From Verrucomicrobiaceae bacterium (lineage in GTDB: Bacteria > Verrucomicrobiota > Verrucomicrobiia > Verrucomicrobiales > Akkermansiaceae), in contig JAIXWR010000010.1 in NCBI GenBank assembly GCA_027491155.1, positions 1 through 64,000 of the forward strand: 64,000 nt of DNA, written 5' to 3'. The translations under genes and the position numbers were made by a program. How positions within the stretch are numbered: position 1 is the first letter of the stretch; every line of letters starts with the position of its first letter. The notes under the pieces are model-generated. The model had not been told where the DNA came from, ran no database searches, and was given only the letters and a program-made list of their open reading frames with translations. Shown in pieces: positions 43,132 to 52,334 of the stretch.

Positions 43132-43557
43132 ATGCCCAACCTGATCGAAGACCGCCTGTCCGCGCTCCTGGCCGAATGGATCGACAGCCACCGCCCCGAG
43201 GGATTTCCCGGCACCATCCCGGTCCACGTCGCCCGCCGCGACGAGATCCGGACCCGGCCCTGCGTCGTTCTCGACACCTCGGAATCCAAACCGGTCCCGG
43301 CGATGCCCCACACCGCCCGCGTGAAGCTCGACGTGCATCTCTTTTCCCAGGTGGATGACACGCCTGCGGAACTCCACGCCGAATGGGCGGGAAAACTCGT
43401 GACTCTCCTGCGCGACAAGGCGGCGATCCAAGCTGACATCGATTCGGAAACCTTCGTCCTTCACGACCTCATCGAGCGCGAAGGCGGTACCACGCCGGAC
43501 GAGTCGCGCGGACGGGAAAGCGTGCTGAGCTATGAGGCCGTCGTGTCGGCCGTCTGA
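43132..43557 (+). CDS. Tail terminator protein, gpU-like
   Basis: 141 residues from ATG 43132, with TTGACG 15 nt upstream. Alpha/beta protein (LSALLAEWIDSHRP; ARVKLDVHLFSQVD) in the usual place of gpU-type tail terminators, directly before the tube protein. Assignment comes mainly from order and size. Confidence 0.6.
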   Translation: MPNLIEDRLSALLAEWIDSHRPEGFPGTIPVHVARRDEIRTRPCVVLDTSESKPVPAMPHTARVKLDVHLFSQVDDTPAELHAEWAGKLVTLLRDKAAIQADIDSETFVLHDLIEREGGTTPDESRGRESVLSYEAVVSAV

Positions 43558-43584
43558 TGCGGTTGACACGCCGCACGCGGTCAA

Positions 43585-43962
43585 ATGGCCGCGACTTTCC
43601 TTGGCACCACCGGCAACTGGGGCATCCCGAACGATCAGCCGGGACTCCTCATCACCGACCTGTCCTTCGATTTCTCCAATCAGGAGAAGACCGTTCTGGA
43701 CAAGGCCGGCGAGATCATCGGCCTGTCGCTCTACCAGGAGAAGGTCGAGATCAAGCTCGCGGGCCTCGTGGCCAAGACCTCGTCCTTCAGCGGCAAGATC
43801 GGCGCGGCCATCGCGCTCGCCAACGCCATCCCGGCCCACCTTCAAGCCAGCGGCGGCACCACGATCCTGATGCAGGTCAGCCGCAGCCTCAACAACGAGG
43901 ACTTCGAGAAGATCGACCTGACGGCCACCCACTACCCCTTCGTCGTCACCGGCGGGGCCTGA
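43585..43962 (+). CDS. Major tail tube protein
   Basis: 125 residues from ATG 43585 with TTGACA 16 nt upstream. Beta-rich with TDLSFDFSNQEKTVLDKAGE and ATHYPFVVTGGA. It lies between the terminator-like gene and the tape-measure set, where the tube subunit belongs. Tail tube proteins stack in hexamers around the tape measure. Confidence 0.68.
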   Translation: MAATFLGTTGNWGIPNDQPGLLITDLSFDFSNQEKTVLDKAGEIIGLSLYQEKVEIKLAGLVAKTSSFSGKIGAAIALANAIPAHLQASGGTTILMQVSRSLNNEDFEKIDLTATHYPFVVTGGA

Positions 43963-43989
43963 CCAGATTCCTAACTCCCCTATCCCGAG

Positions 43990-44391
43990 ATGAACGCCGT
44001 ATCCCACCTGTCTTCCACTGCCACCAGCAACACCTGCCTCGCCGCCGCCCTGACGGCCGTGGGCATCGCGCTGGCCGAGAAGCCGTTCGTCCGCATTGTT
44101 GGCGACGGCATCCGCGGCGAGCGCACCGTCTGGTTCTTCGACCCGCAGAGCCCGTGCGGAAAGTTCCAGACCAAGGAACTCATCGCCGCCTGGCATGACG
44201 ACACCTGGCATCTCGCCCATCCCGAGCACCCTTTCGCCTACATCAAGTGCGCCCTGCTCAACCGCGAGCGGCTGGTCGACAAGGTGAAGCGGGACGTGCC
44301 GCTGGCCTGTGTGAAGCGCCGGGGCAAGATCGCCTTGATCCCGCTGGATGCGTCACCTGCCACCGAAGACCTGTTCCTCCGCCACCTCTGA
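43990..44391 (+). CDS. Tail-region protein, unknown
   Basis: 133 residues, ATG at 43990. Mixed alpha/beta protein (VWFFDPQSPCGKFQTKELIAA; HPFAYIKCALLNRERLVD) with no family I can name. It lies between the tube protein and the G/GT chaperone, so a tail assembly role is likely. Confidence 0.5.
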   Translation: MNAVSHLSSTATSNTCLAAALTAVGIALAEKPFVRIVGDGIRGERTVWFFDPQSPCGKFQTKELIAAWHDDTWHLAHPEHPFAYIKCALLNRERLVDKVKRDVPLACVKRRGKIALIPLDASPATEDLFLRHL

Positions 44392-44398
44392 AGATCCC

Positions 44399-44818
44399 AT
44401 GGACGACACCGACCGCCAGAAGCTCCTTTCCGCCGCCTTCCACGACGTGGAAACCATCGTCGCCGGCCACGCGATGCGCCCGCTTTCGCTGGCCAGCTAC
44501 GACGTGCTCCTCCGCACCGGCAACCCGCTGGTGAAAGGGGAAATGCCCCAGGACGGCACGCCGGAGTTCACGTCCTCGATCATGGGGTTCGTCTATGCCC
44601 ACTGCGCCCCGTGGCCCGAGGTCGTCCGTGCGTCGTTCAACGACCAGGGATTCCGGGAAGCCGCCCTGATCTTCTGCGGCGGGCTGACCCCGGAAGATTT
44701 CCAGACCGCTTTCCAGCGCCTTGAGGCACAGAGCCGCGAACTGGAGGCGGCACAGGTCGATCCCGTGTCGGGAATCGCCGGAAAAAAGCCCCTGCCTGCG
44801 ACGAGCCCGGCTTCGTAG
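44399..44818 (+). CDS. Tail assembly chaperone G
   Basis: 139 residues from ATG 44399. Helical, acidic protein in the gpG position before the tape measure. Near the end its codons read gga aaa aag, the A_AAA_AAG heptamer at 44782-44788. Most ribosomes stop at TAG; some slip -1 and make a longer GT form (see next entry). gpG-like proteins bind the tape measure and load tail tube. Confidence 0.8.
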   Translation: MDDTDRQKLLSAAFHDVETIVAGHAMRPLSLASYDVLLRTGNPLVKGEMPQDGTPEFTSSIMGFVYAHCAPWPEVVRASFNDQGFREAALIFCGGLTPEDFQTAFQRLEAQSRELEAAQVDPVSGIAGKKPLPATSPAS

Positions 44819-45042
44819 CCGCCCAGGTCTTCGCCGTCGCCGCCGAAACCGGCTGGCCCGAGGAGCGGATCCTCTTCATGCCACTGACGCGGCTGGCGCA
44901 GTATCAGCACTGCCTGTTGCGGCGGAACGCAGTGCGAACGACGTGGAGCCGGTCGGGCGCGTGTGAATCGTCGCTCGCAGACCAACTCTCTCTGCTCCGT
45001 CTCCAGTGGCGGGAGTCGGTTGACTCCGAAGCCGGCGCATGA
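44399..45042 (+). CDS. Tail assembly chaperone GT (-1 frameshift product)
   Basis: If ribosomes slip back one base at A_AAA_AAG (44782-44788), translation continues 84 codons beyond codon 130 to TGA at 45040, giving about 214 residues. The extension is T-domain-like (VAAETGWPEERILFMPLTRL; QYQHCLLRR). Its stop overlaps the ATG of the tape measure (45039). A hairpin GGCT-TCGT-AGCC lies near the G stop. This is the classic lambda G/GT arrangement. Confidence 0.85.
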
Positions 45043-46796
45043 GCGCCCTGACCGTCACCCTTGGAGCCGACATCACCGCACTCAAGCGAGCGATGGCCGG
45101 TGCCACCGAGTTGGTCGGCGCGTCGGCCCGCAGAATGGGCAGACTCACGGGCGCAGGACTGGCCGGCCTTGGCAGGGGCGGTGCCGCCGCCTTGCAGAAA
45201 GGCTTCAGCGTCGCCGGGACCGCCTTCAAGGCCTCCATCGGTGCGGCGATGGCCGGCGGGGCTGCCGCGGTGGGTGTCGGTATGAAAGCGGTCACCGCCG
45301 CCTCCGACTTCGAGCAGACCAAGGTCGCGTTCACCACCCTGATCGGCGACGCCGCCAAGGCGGAGCAAACCCTCGGGAAGCTCCGCGAACTCGGGGCCAA
45401 GACACCCTTCGAGTTCCCGGAACTGGCGGATGCCGGCCGCAAGCTCATTGCCTTCGGTGAATCCGCCGACGCGCTGCCCGAAACCCTCCGCCGGATCGGC
45501 GACGTGTCGGCGGGCGTGCAGGCGCCGGTCAACGAGATCGCCGAACTCTACGGCAAGGCGCGTGTCCAGGGACGGCTCTTCGCTGAGGACATCAACCAGC
45601 TCACCGGCCGCGGCATCCCGGTCATCCAGGAACTCGCCAAGCAGTTCGGCGTGTCGGATTCCGAGGTGAAGAATCTGGTCGAGTCCGGCCAGGTCGGCTT
45701 CCCGGCCATTGAGCGGGCTTTCGCTTCGATGACCTCCCAAGGCGGACGGTTTTCGGGCATGATGGACGCGCAGAGCAAGACGACCGCCGGTCTGTTCTCC
45801 ACGCTCAAGGACACGATCAACGAGGTTTTCCTCACCCTCGGCCAGCCGATCAACGATTCGATCCGTGTCCTGGCCGAACAGGCGATCGGTCTCGTCCAGC
45901 AGCTCACTCCGCTCGCGACCGAAGCGGGCAAGCGGGTCAAGGACGCCGTGATGTTCGTCCTCGCCGCGTTCAAGAGCGGGCAGATCCTCGACCTCGTCTC
46001 GGCCGCTTTGAAGCTTGGGTTCGCGGTGGGCGTGAACGCGCTGGTCAACGGCTTCCGCGCCGCCATCGAGTTCTTCTGGAACCTGATCACCGACGGCGCG
46101 ATGTGGAAGAGCCTGGGATCCACTTTGCTCGGGCTGGTGGCCGGCTTCGGTGCCGCGCTGCTCAACGCGTTCCAGACGCCCATCGTCTATCTGCAATCCG
46201 GCATGGAATGGGTGATCGCCCACCTGCTCAAGGGACTGCTCAAGATCCCGGGCATGAGCGACCTGCTCGGCTTCGAGGCGGGCGACGTGGAAACCAACTT
46301 CGGGAACATCCTCAAGGACCGGCGGGAAGCCGGCGCGGAGCTGTTCGGCATGAACTTCAAGGAGATGGCCGAGGGTGCAAAGGGGCTGGTCGGTCAAGGT
46401 GCCCCCAAACTCGGCGAACGGGTGGCGGAGGCGGCACGCAAGGCGGGCGAATCCACCGGCCGCGAGCTCATCGACACCCGCGAGCTGCGAGACAGCTTCG
46501 GCAAGGTGACGCAGTCGATCCGCGACACGATGCCCAAGCCCGAGGAGGCCGCCAAGACGGTGGCCGATGCGGGCAAGGTCACCGGCAGCGCACCTGCGTC
46601 GGCCAAACCCGCCGCCGCCTCGCTTGCGCCCATCGTGACCTCACTCGGCAAAGTCGGTGGCGGCGGCTACTCGGCCGGGGCGCTGGACGCGCAGCGCGAG
46701 AACAACCGGCTCACCGGCGAAACCAACCGGCTGCTCAACGACCTCAACCGGCGGGTCGACAAGCTCGGCGGCGGCGGCCAGGCGGCCTTCGGTTGA
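45039..46796 (+). CDS. Tape measure protein
   Basis: 585 residues, ATG overlapping the GT stop; TTGACT is 13 nt upstream. Starts with a repeated Ala/Gly-rich helical part (LKRAMAGATELVGAS), then FEQTKVAFTTLIGDAAKAE, KTPFEFPELADAG and SKTTAGLFSTLKDTINEVFLTLGQPI, which are common tape-measure segments, and hydrophobic helices near 310-400. Length is short for siphoviruses and predicts a tail near 90 nm by the usual 1.5 angstrom per residue rule. Confidence 0.88.
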   Translation: MSALTVTLGADITALKRAMAGATELVGASARRMGRLTGAGLAGLGRGGAAALQKGFSVAGTAFKASIGAAMAGGAAAVGVGMKAVTAASDFEQTKVAFTTLIGDAAKAEQTLGKLRELGAKTPFEFPELADAGRKLIAFGESADALPETLRRIGDVSAGVQAPVNEIAELYGKARVQGRLFAEDINQLTGRGIPVIQELAKQFGVSDSEVKNLVESGQVGFPAIERAFASMTSQGGRFSGMMDAQSKTTAGLFSTLKDTINEVFLTLGQPINDSIRVLAEQAIGLVQQLTPLATEAGKRVKDAVMFVLAAFKSGQILDLVSAALKLGFAVGVNALVNGFRAAIEFFWNLITDGAMWKSLGSTLLGLVAGFGAALLNAFQTPIVYLQSGMEWVIAHLLKGLLKIPGMSDLLGFEAGDVETNFGNILKDRREAGAELFGMNFKEMAEGAKGLVGQGAPKLGERVAEAARKAGESTGRELIDTRELRDSFGKVTQSIRDTMPKPEEAAKTVADAGKVTGSAPASAKPAAASLAPIVTSLGKVGGGGYSAGALDAQRENNRLTGETNRLLNDLNRRVDKLGGGGQAAFG

Positions 46797-46814
46797 CGCC
46801 GCGCCCCGGCCAAG

Positions 46815-47549
46815 ATGCCGAGACACGTTGCCATCCAGCCGGGACGCCTCTACCCGCAGCCGGGCTATTCCGTCCAGATCGACAAGGAGGGGAAGTGGAC
46901 CGCCACCCAGATCTTCCTCTGCCACCGCAGCTCCGCGGTCGCCCTGATGCCGCGACCCGGCACGGTCCATCCCGAGATCAACTTCATCCAGGTCTCGCAG
47001 GTCACCGCCAGTTTCACCGAGGGCGACCTCGCGGAAATCGTCTGCCAGTATGCCGGGGCGGAGGAAAAGGAAGAGGCCGACGAGAAGAAAAACGCCGTCT
47101 ATACGATGGGGCTGTCGCTCTCGGAGGAGCCGCTGCTCAGTCACCCGCGCTACAAGGACCTTGAAGACAAGGAGCGCGAGGCGATCCAGCTGATCCAGTC
47201 CGGCAAGGACAAGGACGACCAGGGCAACAAGCTCCGCGACAAGATCGAGAGCGACCTTGGCACGGAAGTCCTCGCCAAGATCGAGCGCGGGCAGACCGGC
47301 TACTACAGCCCGCGCGTGACGTGGCGCGAAAGCTGGGTGCGCGACAAGCCGGCGAAGTCGGGTGATCTGAACGACATCGGGAACATTTCCGAGCCGTCCG
47401 GCCCGGTGCCGGAATTGGCCGGCGGCCGCAACTGGCTCCTCAACGGCGTGAGCCAGTCGCAGGAGGGCAAGTCGTACCGGATCGAGATGGAATGGCTGGC
47501 CAGTGACCGGGGAGGCTGGGACGAGGACATCTATCAGGAGGAGGAATGA
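46815..47549 (+). CDS. Tail tip/baseplate protein, unknown
   Basis: 244 residues from ATG 46815 with TTGACG 16 nt upstream, that box overlapping the tape-measure stop. Beta-rich N-terminus (GKWTATQIFLCHRSSAVALM) and a charged middle. Its stop overlaps the next start. Order suggests a distal tail protein. Confidence 0.55.
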   Translation: MPRHVAIQPGRLYPQPGYSVQIDKEGKWTATQIFLCHRSSAVALMPRPGTVHPEINFIQVSQVTASFTEGDLAEIVCQYAGAEEKEEADEKKNAVYTMGLSLSEEPLLSHPRYKDLEDKEREAIQLIQSGKDKDDQGNKLRDKIESDLGTEVLAKIERGQTGYYSPRVTWRESWVRDKPAKSGDLNDIGNISEPSGPVPELAGGRNWLLNGVSQSQEGKSYRIEMEWLASDRGGWDEDIYQEEE

Positions 47550-48766
47550 ACCGGCTGCCAGCCAGAAAGAAGCGCGGGGATCCGGTGCTTGCCGAGGACT
47601 GGAACGCCCTGCTCGATGCCATCGCCTCGCGCACGCCGCGACCGGGGACGGGGCTTGAACTCATCGCATCATCGGGCGGTTTTGCCTATTCGCGCCCCGG
47701 TCCCGGCCTCTCTCCGAATCCCGCGTTGCCGCCCTTCGCGGTGATCGGTATCGAGAAGAAGGACGGCGGCTACCTGGTCACGGTCAAGGACGGGTGGGTC
47801 ATCGAGCGCAAGCCCAAGTCCGGCGACACCCCGGCGGTGAAGTTCCACATGCCGAAGGTCGGCGAAGAGACGCTCGACACCATCCCGCGCCCGCAGATCA
47901 CCATGGCCTTCGGCGACACCCTCTGGTGCAAGATCGTCACCGATGAGATGGGCGAGATCAGCGAGGAGCCCGAGATTCTCGCGGCGGCCGGCGATCAGGA
48001 TGGCAACCATTACTATCCCGTGGATCCGGAAGGATCGGGCAGCGACGGCGAGTATTTCGTGAAGCTCTTCAAGCTGGAGAACGACGGCGGGACGCCGAAG
48101 GTGAAGGTCTATCAGCAGAGCGACATCGAGCACTGGGCGCAGCTCTGGACCGGAGAGAACACCGGCGCGGGTGGCAAAGTCTTCAAGGACCACAAGGAAG
48201 ACGCCAACATCTACCGGTTCCGGACGGTTCGCGGTGACTACGGCATCAGCGAGAACCAGACCGCCGACGAGGTGGAGCTCGACTTTTGGGCCACCAACGT
48301 CGGCGCGGGCAAGCCGGTCTGGGTAGTCCCGGAAGCGGGCGGCGAACCCGTGCCGAATCCGCCCGACGGGCCGGCGGCATTCCGCAGCATCGCCGAGCGG
48401 GCGACCCAGCCGGAAATCCGAGTGAAGTGCGAGCGTCCCAATCCGGGCGATCCCTTGCCACAGGAAATCCGTATCGAGGGCAACGGTTACGATGCCGGGG
48501 TCGTTTCCGCCCGCAAGATCACCATGACGGTGCGCGACGGGCTGGTGAAATCCCTGCTCTCGGAGGAGGTCACGACCGGCAATCTCAACCTGGAGATCCT
48601 CAACTTCAGCTACAACAACGACGGTGCACTCTATGGCGAGCCCTACCTTTCAGGCATTCTCTACTGGCGCGACGGTCTCTTCGTCGGAGTGACCGACCCG
48701 ACGCCCGGCAACGAGCCGCCCGGCTTGCTGGTCCGCCAGGTGGCATGGCTGGTTTCGGCCGCCTGA
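47546..48766 (+). CDS. Tail protein, unknown
   Basis: 406 residues, ATG after AGGAGGAGG, overlapping the previous stop. Largely beta sequence with segments such as GIEKKDGGYLVTVKDGWVIE. No recognised enzyme motif. Tail tip or fibre-proximal component by position. Confidence 0.5.
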   Translation: MNRLPARKKRGDPVLAEDWNALLDAIASRTPRPGTGLELIASSGGFAYSRPGPGLSPNPALPPFAVIGIEKKDGGYLVTVKDGWVIERKPKSGDTPAVKFHMPKVGEETLDTIPRPQITMAFGDTLWCKIVTDEMGEISEEPEILAAAGDQDGNHYYPVDPEGSGSDGEYFVKLFKLENDGGTPKVKVYQQSDIEHWAQLWTGENTGAGGKVFKDHKEDANIYRFRTVRGDYGISENQTADEVELDFWATNVGAGKPVWVVPEAGGEPVPNPPDGPAAFRSIAERATQPEIRVKCERPNPGDPLPQEIRIEGNGYDAGVVSARKITMTVRDGLVKSLLSEEVTTGNLNLEILNFSYNNDGALYGEPYLSGILYWRDGLFVGVTDPTPGNEPPGLLVRQVAWLVSAA

Positions 48767-48792
48767 GCGGCGGTTGACAGCGGCCCACCGGC

Positions 48793-49968
48793 GTGAGGCT
48801 CTACGTTGACCTGGAGACACTGGAATTGATCGAGGGGCCGGGATTCCGCAACCCGGTCACTTCCCTACGTTTCAAGCGCGGGGACGCGGCAAAGCTGGAA
48901 GTGAGCTTCCTAGCCAACGGGACCACCGCGTCGGAGATCGGCGATCCGCTCACCCTGGAACTCCAGTTCGGGATCAAGCCGCGCGGTCGTTACGACGTCG
49001 GCTACCTGGTCCACGAATCGGCCTGGGTGCTTCCGGCAGTCGGCGCGACCGGTCCGCTTTACTCCTGCACGCCGAGCTTCAACACGGTCGAGCTCGATTC
49101 GGCGATGCAGGTTGGTTCTTCCACCGGCACGGAGCTTTCCGAGATCCTTCTCATGGGTGAAATCACCTGGCGCGAAGGCAGCGGCGAGCCGACTTCCACG
49201 CGGACGTTTCTCGTGATCGTCGAGAACGACGTGAACCGCGGCACCGAAGGAGTGCCGACAGACGCGGAGCCGGCGTATCCCGCACCATCCGACATCGAAC
49301 TGGTCGCCCGCAAGGGGGTGGCCAACGGCTATGCTGGACTGGATTCCGGGGGCAAGGTTCCGGCCGGCCAGCTCGCGATCACCGCCGCCTCGATCTCGGA
49401 TTCGACGACCACCGGCCGCGCCCTCATCCAGGCGGCTTCGGCCGCGGCGGCCCGCGGCGCCATCAGCGCGGTCGCAGCGCCCACGTTGTCCGGCTTTGCC
49501 CTCTACGGGCTGAATCAGTCCGCCGCTTGGGTGGGCATCACCCAAGGGCTGCGTGCCGTGCTGACCTCGCCCTACGACTACGGTGCCTACCCGCTGCCAC
49601 TCCACTTCAAGGGCCTCACGCTCTATGTCCTCGACGCGTCCTACTCCGGGTCGGGCTACACGCTTGCCGATCTGGTGAGCTACATGGCGGGCCTCCACGG
49701 CAGTACTTTTTGGAGCCAGATCCTCGCCGGCGGCTCGGGAACCTGGGACGTCCCCGGCTTCGCGGTGCTCAACGCCAGCCACAGCACCAGCATTCCGCTC
49801 GGCCTCTACTCGTGGCCGACCCTGACCAGCCAGCCCGGCAGGCAGAACCCGGGTTCCGAGGTCTATCTCGATCCGGACGGCATGGCCGTCCTGCGCTTCC
49901 TGGAAACCGGTCTCGTCTCCGTCCACGGCGACCTCACCACGAGCGGCGGCGGCTACGGCTCCTACTGA
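48793..49968 (+). CDS. Tail fibre / receptor-binding-like protein
   Basis: 391 residues from GTG 48793; TTGACA is 13 nt upstream. The middle has KGVANGYAGLDSGGKVPAGQ, a recurring segment of phage tail-fibre shafts, followed by a Gly/Ser/Ala-rich collar and a C-terminal beta region (TLYVLDASYSGSGYTLADLV). Probably binds the host surface. Confidence 0.72.
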   Translation: MRLYVDLETLELIEGPGFRNPVTSLRFKRGDAAKLEVSFLANGTTASEIGDPLTLELQFGIKPRGRYDVGYLVHESAWVLPAVGATGPLYSCTPSFNTVELDSAMQVGSSTGTELSEILLMGEITWREGSGEPTSTRTFLVIVENDVNRGTEGVPTDAEPAYPAPSDIELVARKGVANGYAGLDSGGKVPAGQLAITAASISDSTTTGRALIQAASAAAARGAISAVAAPTLSGFALYGLNQSAAWVGITQGLRAVLTSPYDYGAYPLPLHFKGLTLYVLDASYSGSGYTLADLVSYMAGLHGSTFWSQILAGGSGTWDVPGFAVLNASHSTSIPLGLYSWPTLTSQPGRQNPGSEVYLDPDGMAVLRFLETGLVSVHGDLTTSGGGYGSY

Positions 49969-49980
49969 TTTCCCCACACC

Positions 49981-51396
49981 ATGAAACTGACCTGCTTCAT
50001 CTTCACTCACGCCCCCGAGGCCCCGCTGCTCGCCCGGTGCATCGCCACCGCCGGTTCCGGCAAGGGACCTCATGACGCGTCCTTCGTGGTCGTCGAGGAC
50101 GGCAACTCGCCGCTGCCGCAGGCGACGCGAACCGCCATGCTCGCCAACGGGGTGGCGGTGGTCCGCACCCACGAGCCCCGCCTTGGCAACCTGCGGGGCG
50201 TGCGCTGGTTCTCTGAACAGATGGCCGTGATGTCGGACCACGCGGGCGAAGCGGACATCGTTCTGAAGATCGATCCGGACACGCTGGTCCTTTCCCTGGC
50301 CAACGTGGTGCAACCATTGGCCGATGACGACACGCTGGCCGGCGCGGGTTCCGGCAACGACGATCTCTACCTCTACGGCTCCTGCTACGCGTTCCGCCGA
50401 TGGATCATCGACTTCGTGGCGGCAAAGTATGTCCGCTTTGGCGAATTCGGGCAGGACGAGTTGCGGTCCGCGACCGCGCTCGCCAACGGCGGCACCCTGG
50501 CGCGTCCGGTCAACGAGGACGTGCTGCTGAGCCGCGAAGCGCTCGCCTTCGGCGGTCTCGACTTCGGCATGAAGCGCACCCGCTGGCGCCACGACAAGGA
50601 CAGCCGCGACCTGGCCGAGCTCAAGGCCGAATCCGACGTCGTGCTTTTCGGCAATCCCGGCCCGGTTTCTCACGGCGGCGGCGACGCGCGTCCGGTGATC
50701 TCGCGCGTCATGGACTCCTTCCTCGCCGCGGACACCACCGCCGGCCCGCTGCCCGATGGCGAGAAGCCGGTCGTCGTTCTCGGGCTTGGGCCCGGCCGCT
50801 CGGGCACCTCGTTCATGTCCACCCTGCTCAACCTTCAGCCGGGCGCGTGGATCAGCCACGAGAGCTATTCGCCGGTCCTCCTCAACTTGCCCGCCGTGGA
50901 CGGATTCGCCAAGCGACTCGTCGAGGGGCGTCCCGGACGCCGCTTCGTCGGCGACTTCACTCCGCTCAACACCTGGATGGCGGCGGGGATGGCCCGCTGG
51001 CTCGTCGCCGAAGGTTACACGGTGAAAATCGTCTCCACCGAACGGGACGAGAACGAACTGGTCGCCTCATGGGTCAGCATGATGGAGCGCCAGGAGCACG
51101 ATCCCTTCGTCACCGTGCCGCCCGACGGCTGGGTCCACCGGGGATGGTCGAAGGCGTTGCCCAAGTTCGATCTGGTCCCCACCCGGGAAGGACGCGTGCG
51201 CGCCTACCTCGGCTGGTGCCGCGACCACGTCGCCGCGCTGATGGACGAGTTCCCCGGCATGGTCCGTCCGATTGACACCGCCGACATGAACGACCCGGCG
51301 GAAATCAACGCGCTGCTCGACTGGATCGGGCTGCCTGCCGCCGGCCGCCGCTTGGAACTGCTCGGAACCCCCGTGAACAACAGCCCGACCCCATGA
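49981..51396 (+). CDS. Glycosyltransferase-sulfotransferase fusion in the tail operon
   Basis: 471 residues. Residues ~1-230 form a glycosyltransferase-like domain with an acidic pair in IVLKIDPDTLVLS. Residues ~255-465 are a sulfotransferase with P-loop GLGPGRSGTSFMSTLL and a 3'-phosphate-type segment IVSTERDENELVASW. Both domain types also occur in the host protein at 7336-10506. An enzyme of glycan sulfation between fibre and holin genes is unusual. It might alter the host surface or the virion. Confidence 0.75.
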   Translation: MKLTCFIFTHAPEAPLLARCIATAGSGKGPHDASFVVVEDGNSPLPQATRTAMLANGVAVVRTHEPRLGNLRGVRWFSEQMAVMSDHAGEADIVLKIDPDTLVLSLANVVQPLADDDTLAGAGSGNDDLYLYGSCYAFRRWIIDFVAAKYVRFGEFGQDELRSATALANGGTLARPVNEDVLLSREALAFGGLDFGMKRTRWRHDKDSRDLAELKAESDVVLFGNPGPVSHGGGDARPVISRVMDSFLAADTTAGPLPDGEKPVVVLGLGPGRSGTSFMSTLLNLQPGAWISHESYSPVLLNLPAVDGFAKRLVEGRPGRRFVGDFTPLNTWMAAGMARWLVAEGYTVKIVSTERDENELVASWVSMMERQEHDPFVTVPPDGWVHRGWSKALPKFDLVPTREGRVRAYLGWCRDHVAALMDEFPGMVRPIDTADMNDPAEINALLDWIGLPAAGRRLELLGTPVNNSPTP

Positions 51397-51749
51397 ACCT
51401 CCGCTCCGCACTCGCCCGCATCGAAGGTGCCTTCGCCGCCCGCATCCGGCAGGGCATCACCGTAGGTGGCGTCACCCTGCGTGCCGCCGACACCGACCGC
51501 GCCGCCTTCACCCAGCTCCTCACGTTGCTCAGCGAGGCCGAGCGCCTCGGCATGTTGCCGCCGACCACGACCATCGCCGATCGCGACGGAGCGCCCCATG
51601 CCCTGCCGACCGCGCAGGTCCGCGCCAGGCTCGTCCAGTATGGCGGCATCTACCAGTCCCTCTGGCTCCGGAAGCTCAACCTGCAGAACGCCGTCAAGGA
51701 CGCGGCCGACGACACCGCCCGCGCCGCCATCCCGATCACCTTCGCCTGA
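51393..51749 (+). CDS. DUF4376-like protein, possible fibre assembly factor
   Basis: 118 residues, overlapping the previous stop. Shows RDGAPHALPTAQVRARLVQYGG and LWLRKLNLQNAVKDA, the pattern of DUF4376 proteins located near tail fibres. Not catalytic. Likely assists fibre folding or attachment, as inferred from context. Confidence 0.6.
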   Translation: MNLRSALARIEGAFAARIRQGITVGGVTLRAADTDRAAFTQLLTLLSEAERLGMLPPTTTIADRDGAPHALPTAQVRARLVQYGGIYQSLWLRKLNLQNAVKDAADDTARAAIPITFA

Positions 51750-51751
51750 CC

Positions 51752-51940
51752 ATGCGCCATTCCTTCGACTACGACTACATCCTCAAAGCCATCGTCGGTG
51801 TCGCCTCGCCGATCGTCGGAGTCATCACGTCCCTGCAGGAGCAGATCGAGTGGACCTTGCGCGTCTCCTCGCTTGCTGTCGGCCTGCTGGTCGGCCTCAT
51901 GTCGCTTGTCGGCATGATCCGCAAGTTCCGCCGCAGGTGA
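51752..51940 (+). CDS. Small membrane protein, holin-like
   Basis: 62 residues with two hydrophobic stretches (ILKAIVGVASPIVGVITSL; VSSLAVGLLVGLMSLVGMI) and a basic tail (RKFRRR). It is the last gene of the late operon and is followed by the strong terminator. Size and topology fit a class II/III holin. The lysin gene lies elsewhere (36550). Confidence 0.6.
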   Translation: MRHSFDYDYILKAIVGVASPIVGVITSLQEQIEWTLRVSSLAVGLLVGLMSLVGMIRKFRRR

Positions 51941-51995
51941 CCGCGTGCCCGACGGCCGGAACGTGCGGCCGGGATCTCTTCAACAAGCCGACAGA

Positions 51996-52031
51996 AAAGC
52001 CCCCGGATGGTTCTCACCGTCCGGGGGCTTT
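51996..52031. terminator. Strong bidirectional terminator
   Basis: A perfect 12-bp stem AAAGCCCCCGGA/TCCGGGGGCTTT with a 12-nt loop. It is followed by TCGTATTT on the plus strand and preceded by an A-run, so it can stop both the rightward late operon and the leftward int/xis unit. It separates convergent transcription units. Confidence 0.9.
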
Positions 52032-52043
52032 CGTATTTACCGG

Positions 52044-52313
52044 TCAACTCGCGGCGTCCACCTGGTAGTGCTTCCGGAGCGCGGCCAGGACCGCCTCGAA
52101 GTCGTAGAGGTAGAACCGGCAACTGATCTGGAAGTAGGGGATCATTCGCTTCCGGGCCCACTCGTCGATGGTGCGCGGGCTGACCGAGAGGCGCTTGGCC
52201 AGCTCCTTCTTCCTGATGAGGGTCGGGTGGACGGGGGTCAAGATTCCCACTCCCGCGGAGGACTCGCTCGTGTTCATCGTCCCCAGGGAATGTGCGCTGA
52301 TGGTGGCTTTCAT
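52044..52313 (-). CDS. Excisionase-like HTH protein
   Basis: 89 residues, leftward. Winged HTH of MerR/excisionase type (TLIRKKELAKRLSVSPRTID; EWARKRMIPYFQISCRFYLYDF). It lies 21 bp after the integrase stop and likely directs excision; TTGACA is 19 nt upstream of its ATG. A second ATG at 52277 is possible. Confidence 0.78.
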   Translation of the reverse strand: MKATISAHSLGTMNTSESSAGVGILTPVHPTLIRKKELAKRLSVSPRTIDEWARKRMIPYFQISCRFYLYDFEAVLAALRKHYQVDAAS

Positions 52314-52334
52314 GGTTACGCTTGAACCGGAGTG

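Noticed and set aside
51271-51288. TTGACA followed by ATG within the glycosyltransferase-sulfotransferase gene
   Set aside because: The ATG is in frame deep inside a conserved domain and would give a short fragment; a chance occurrence of the box.
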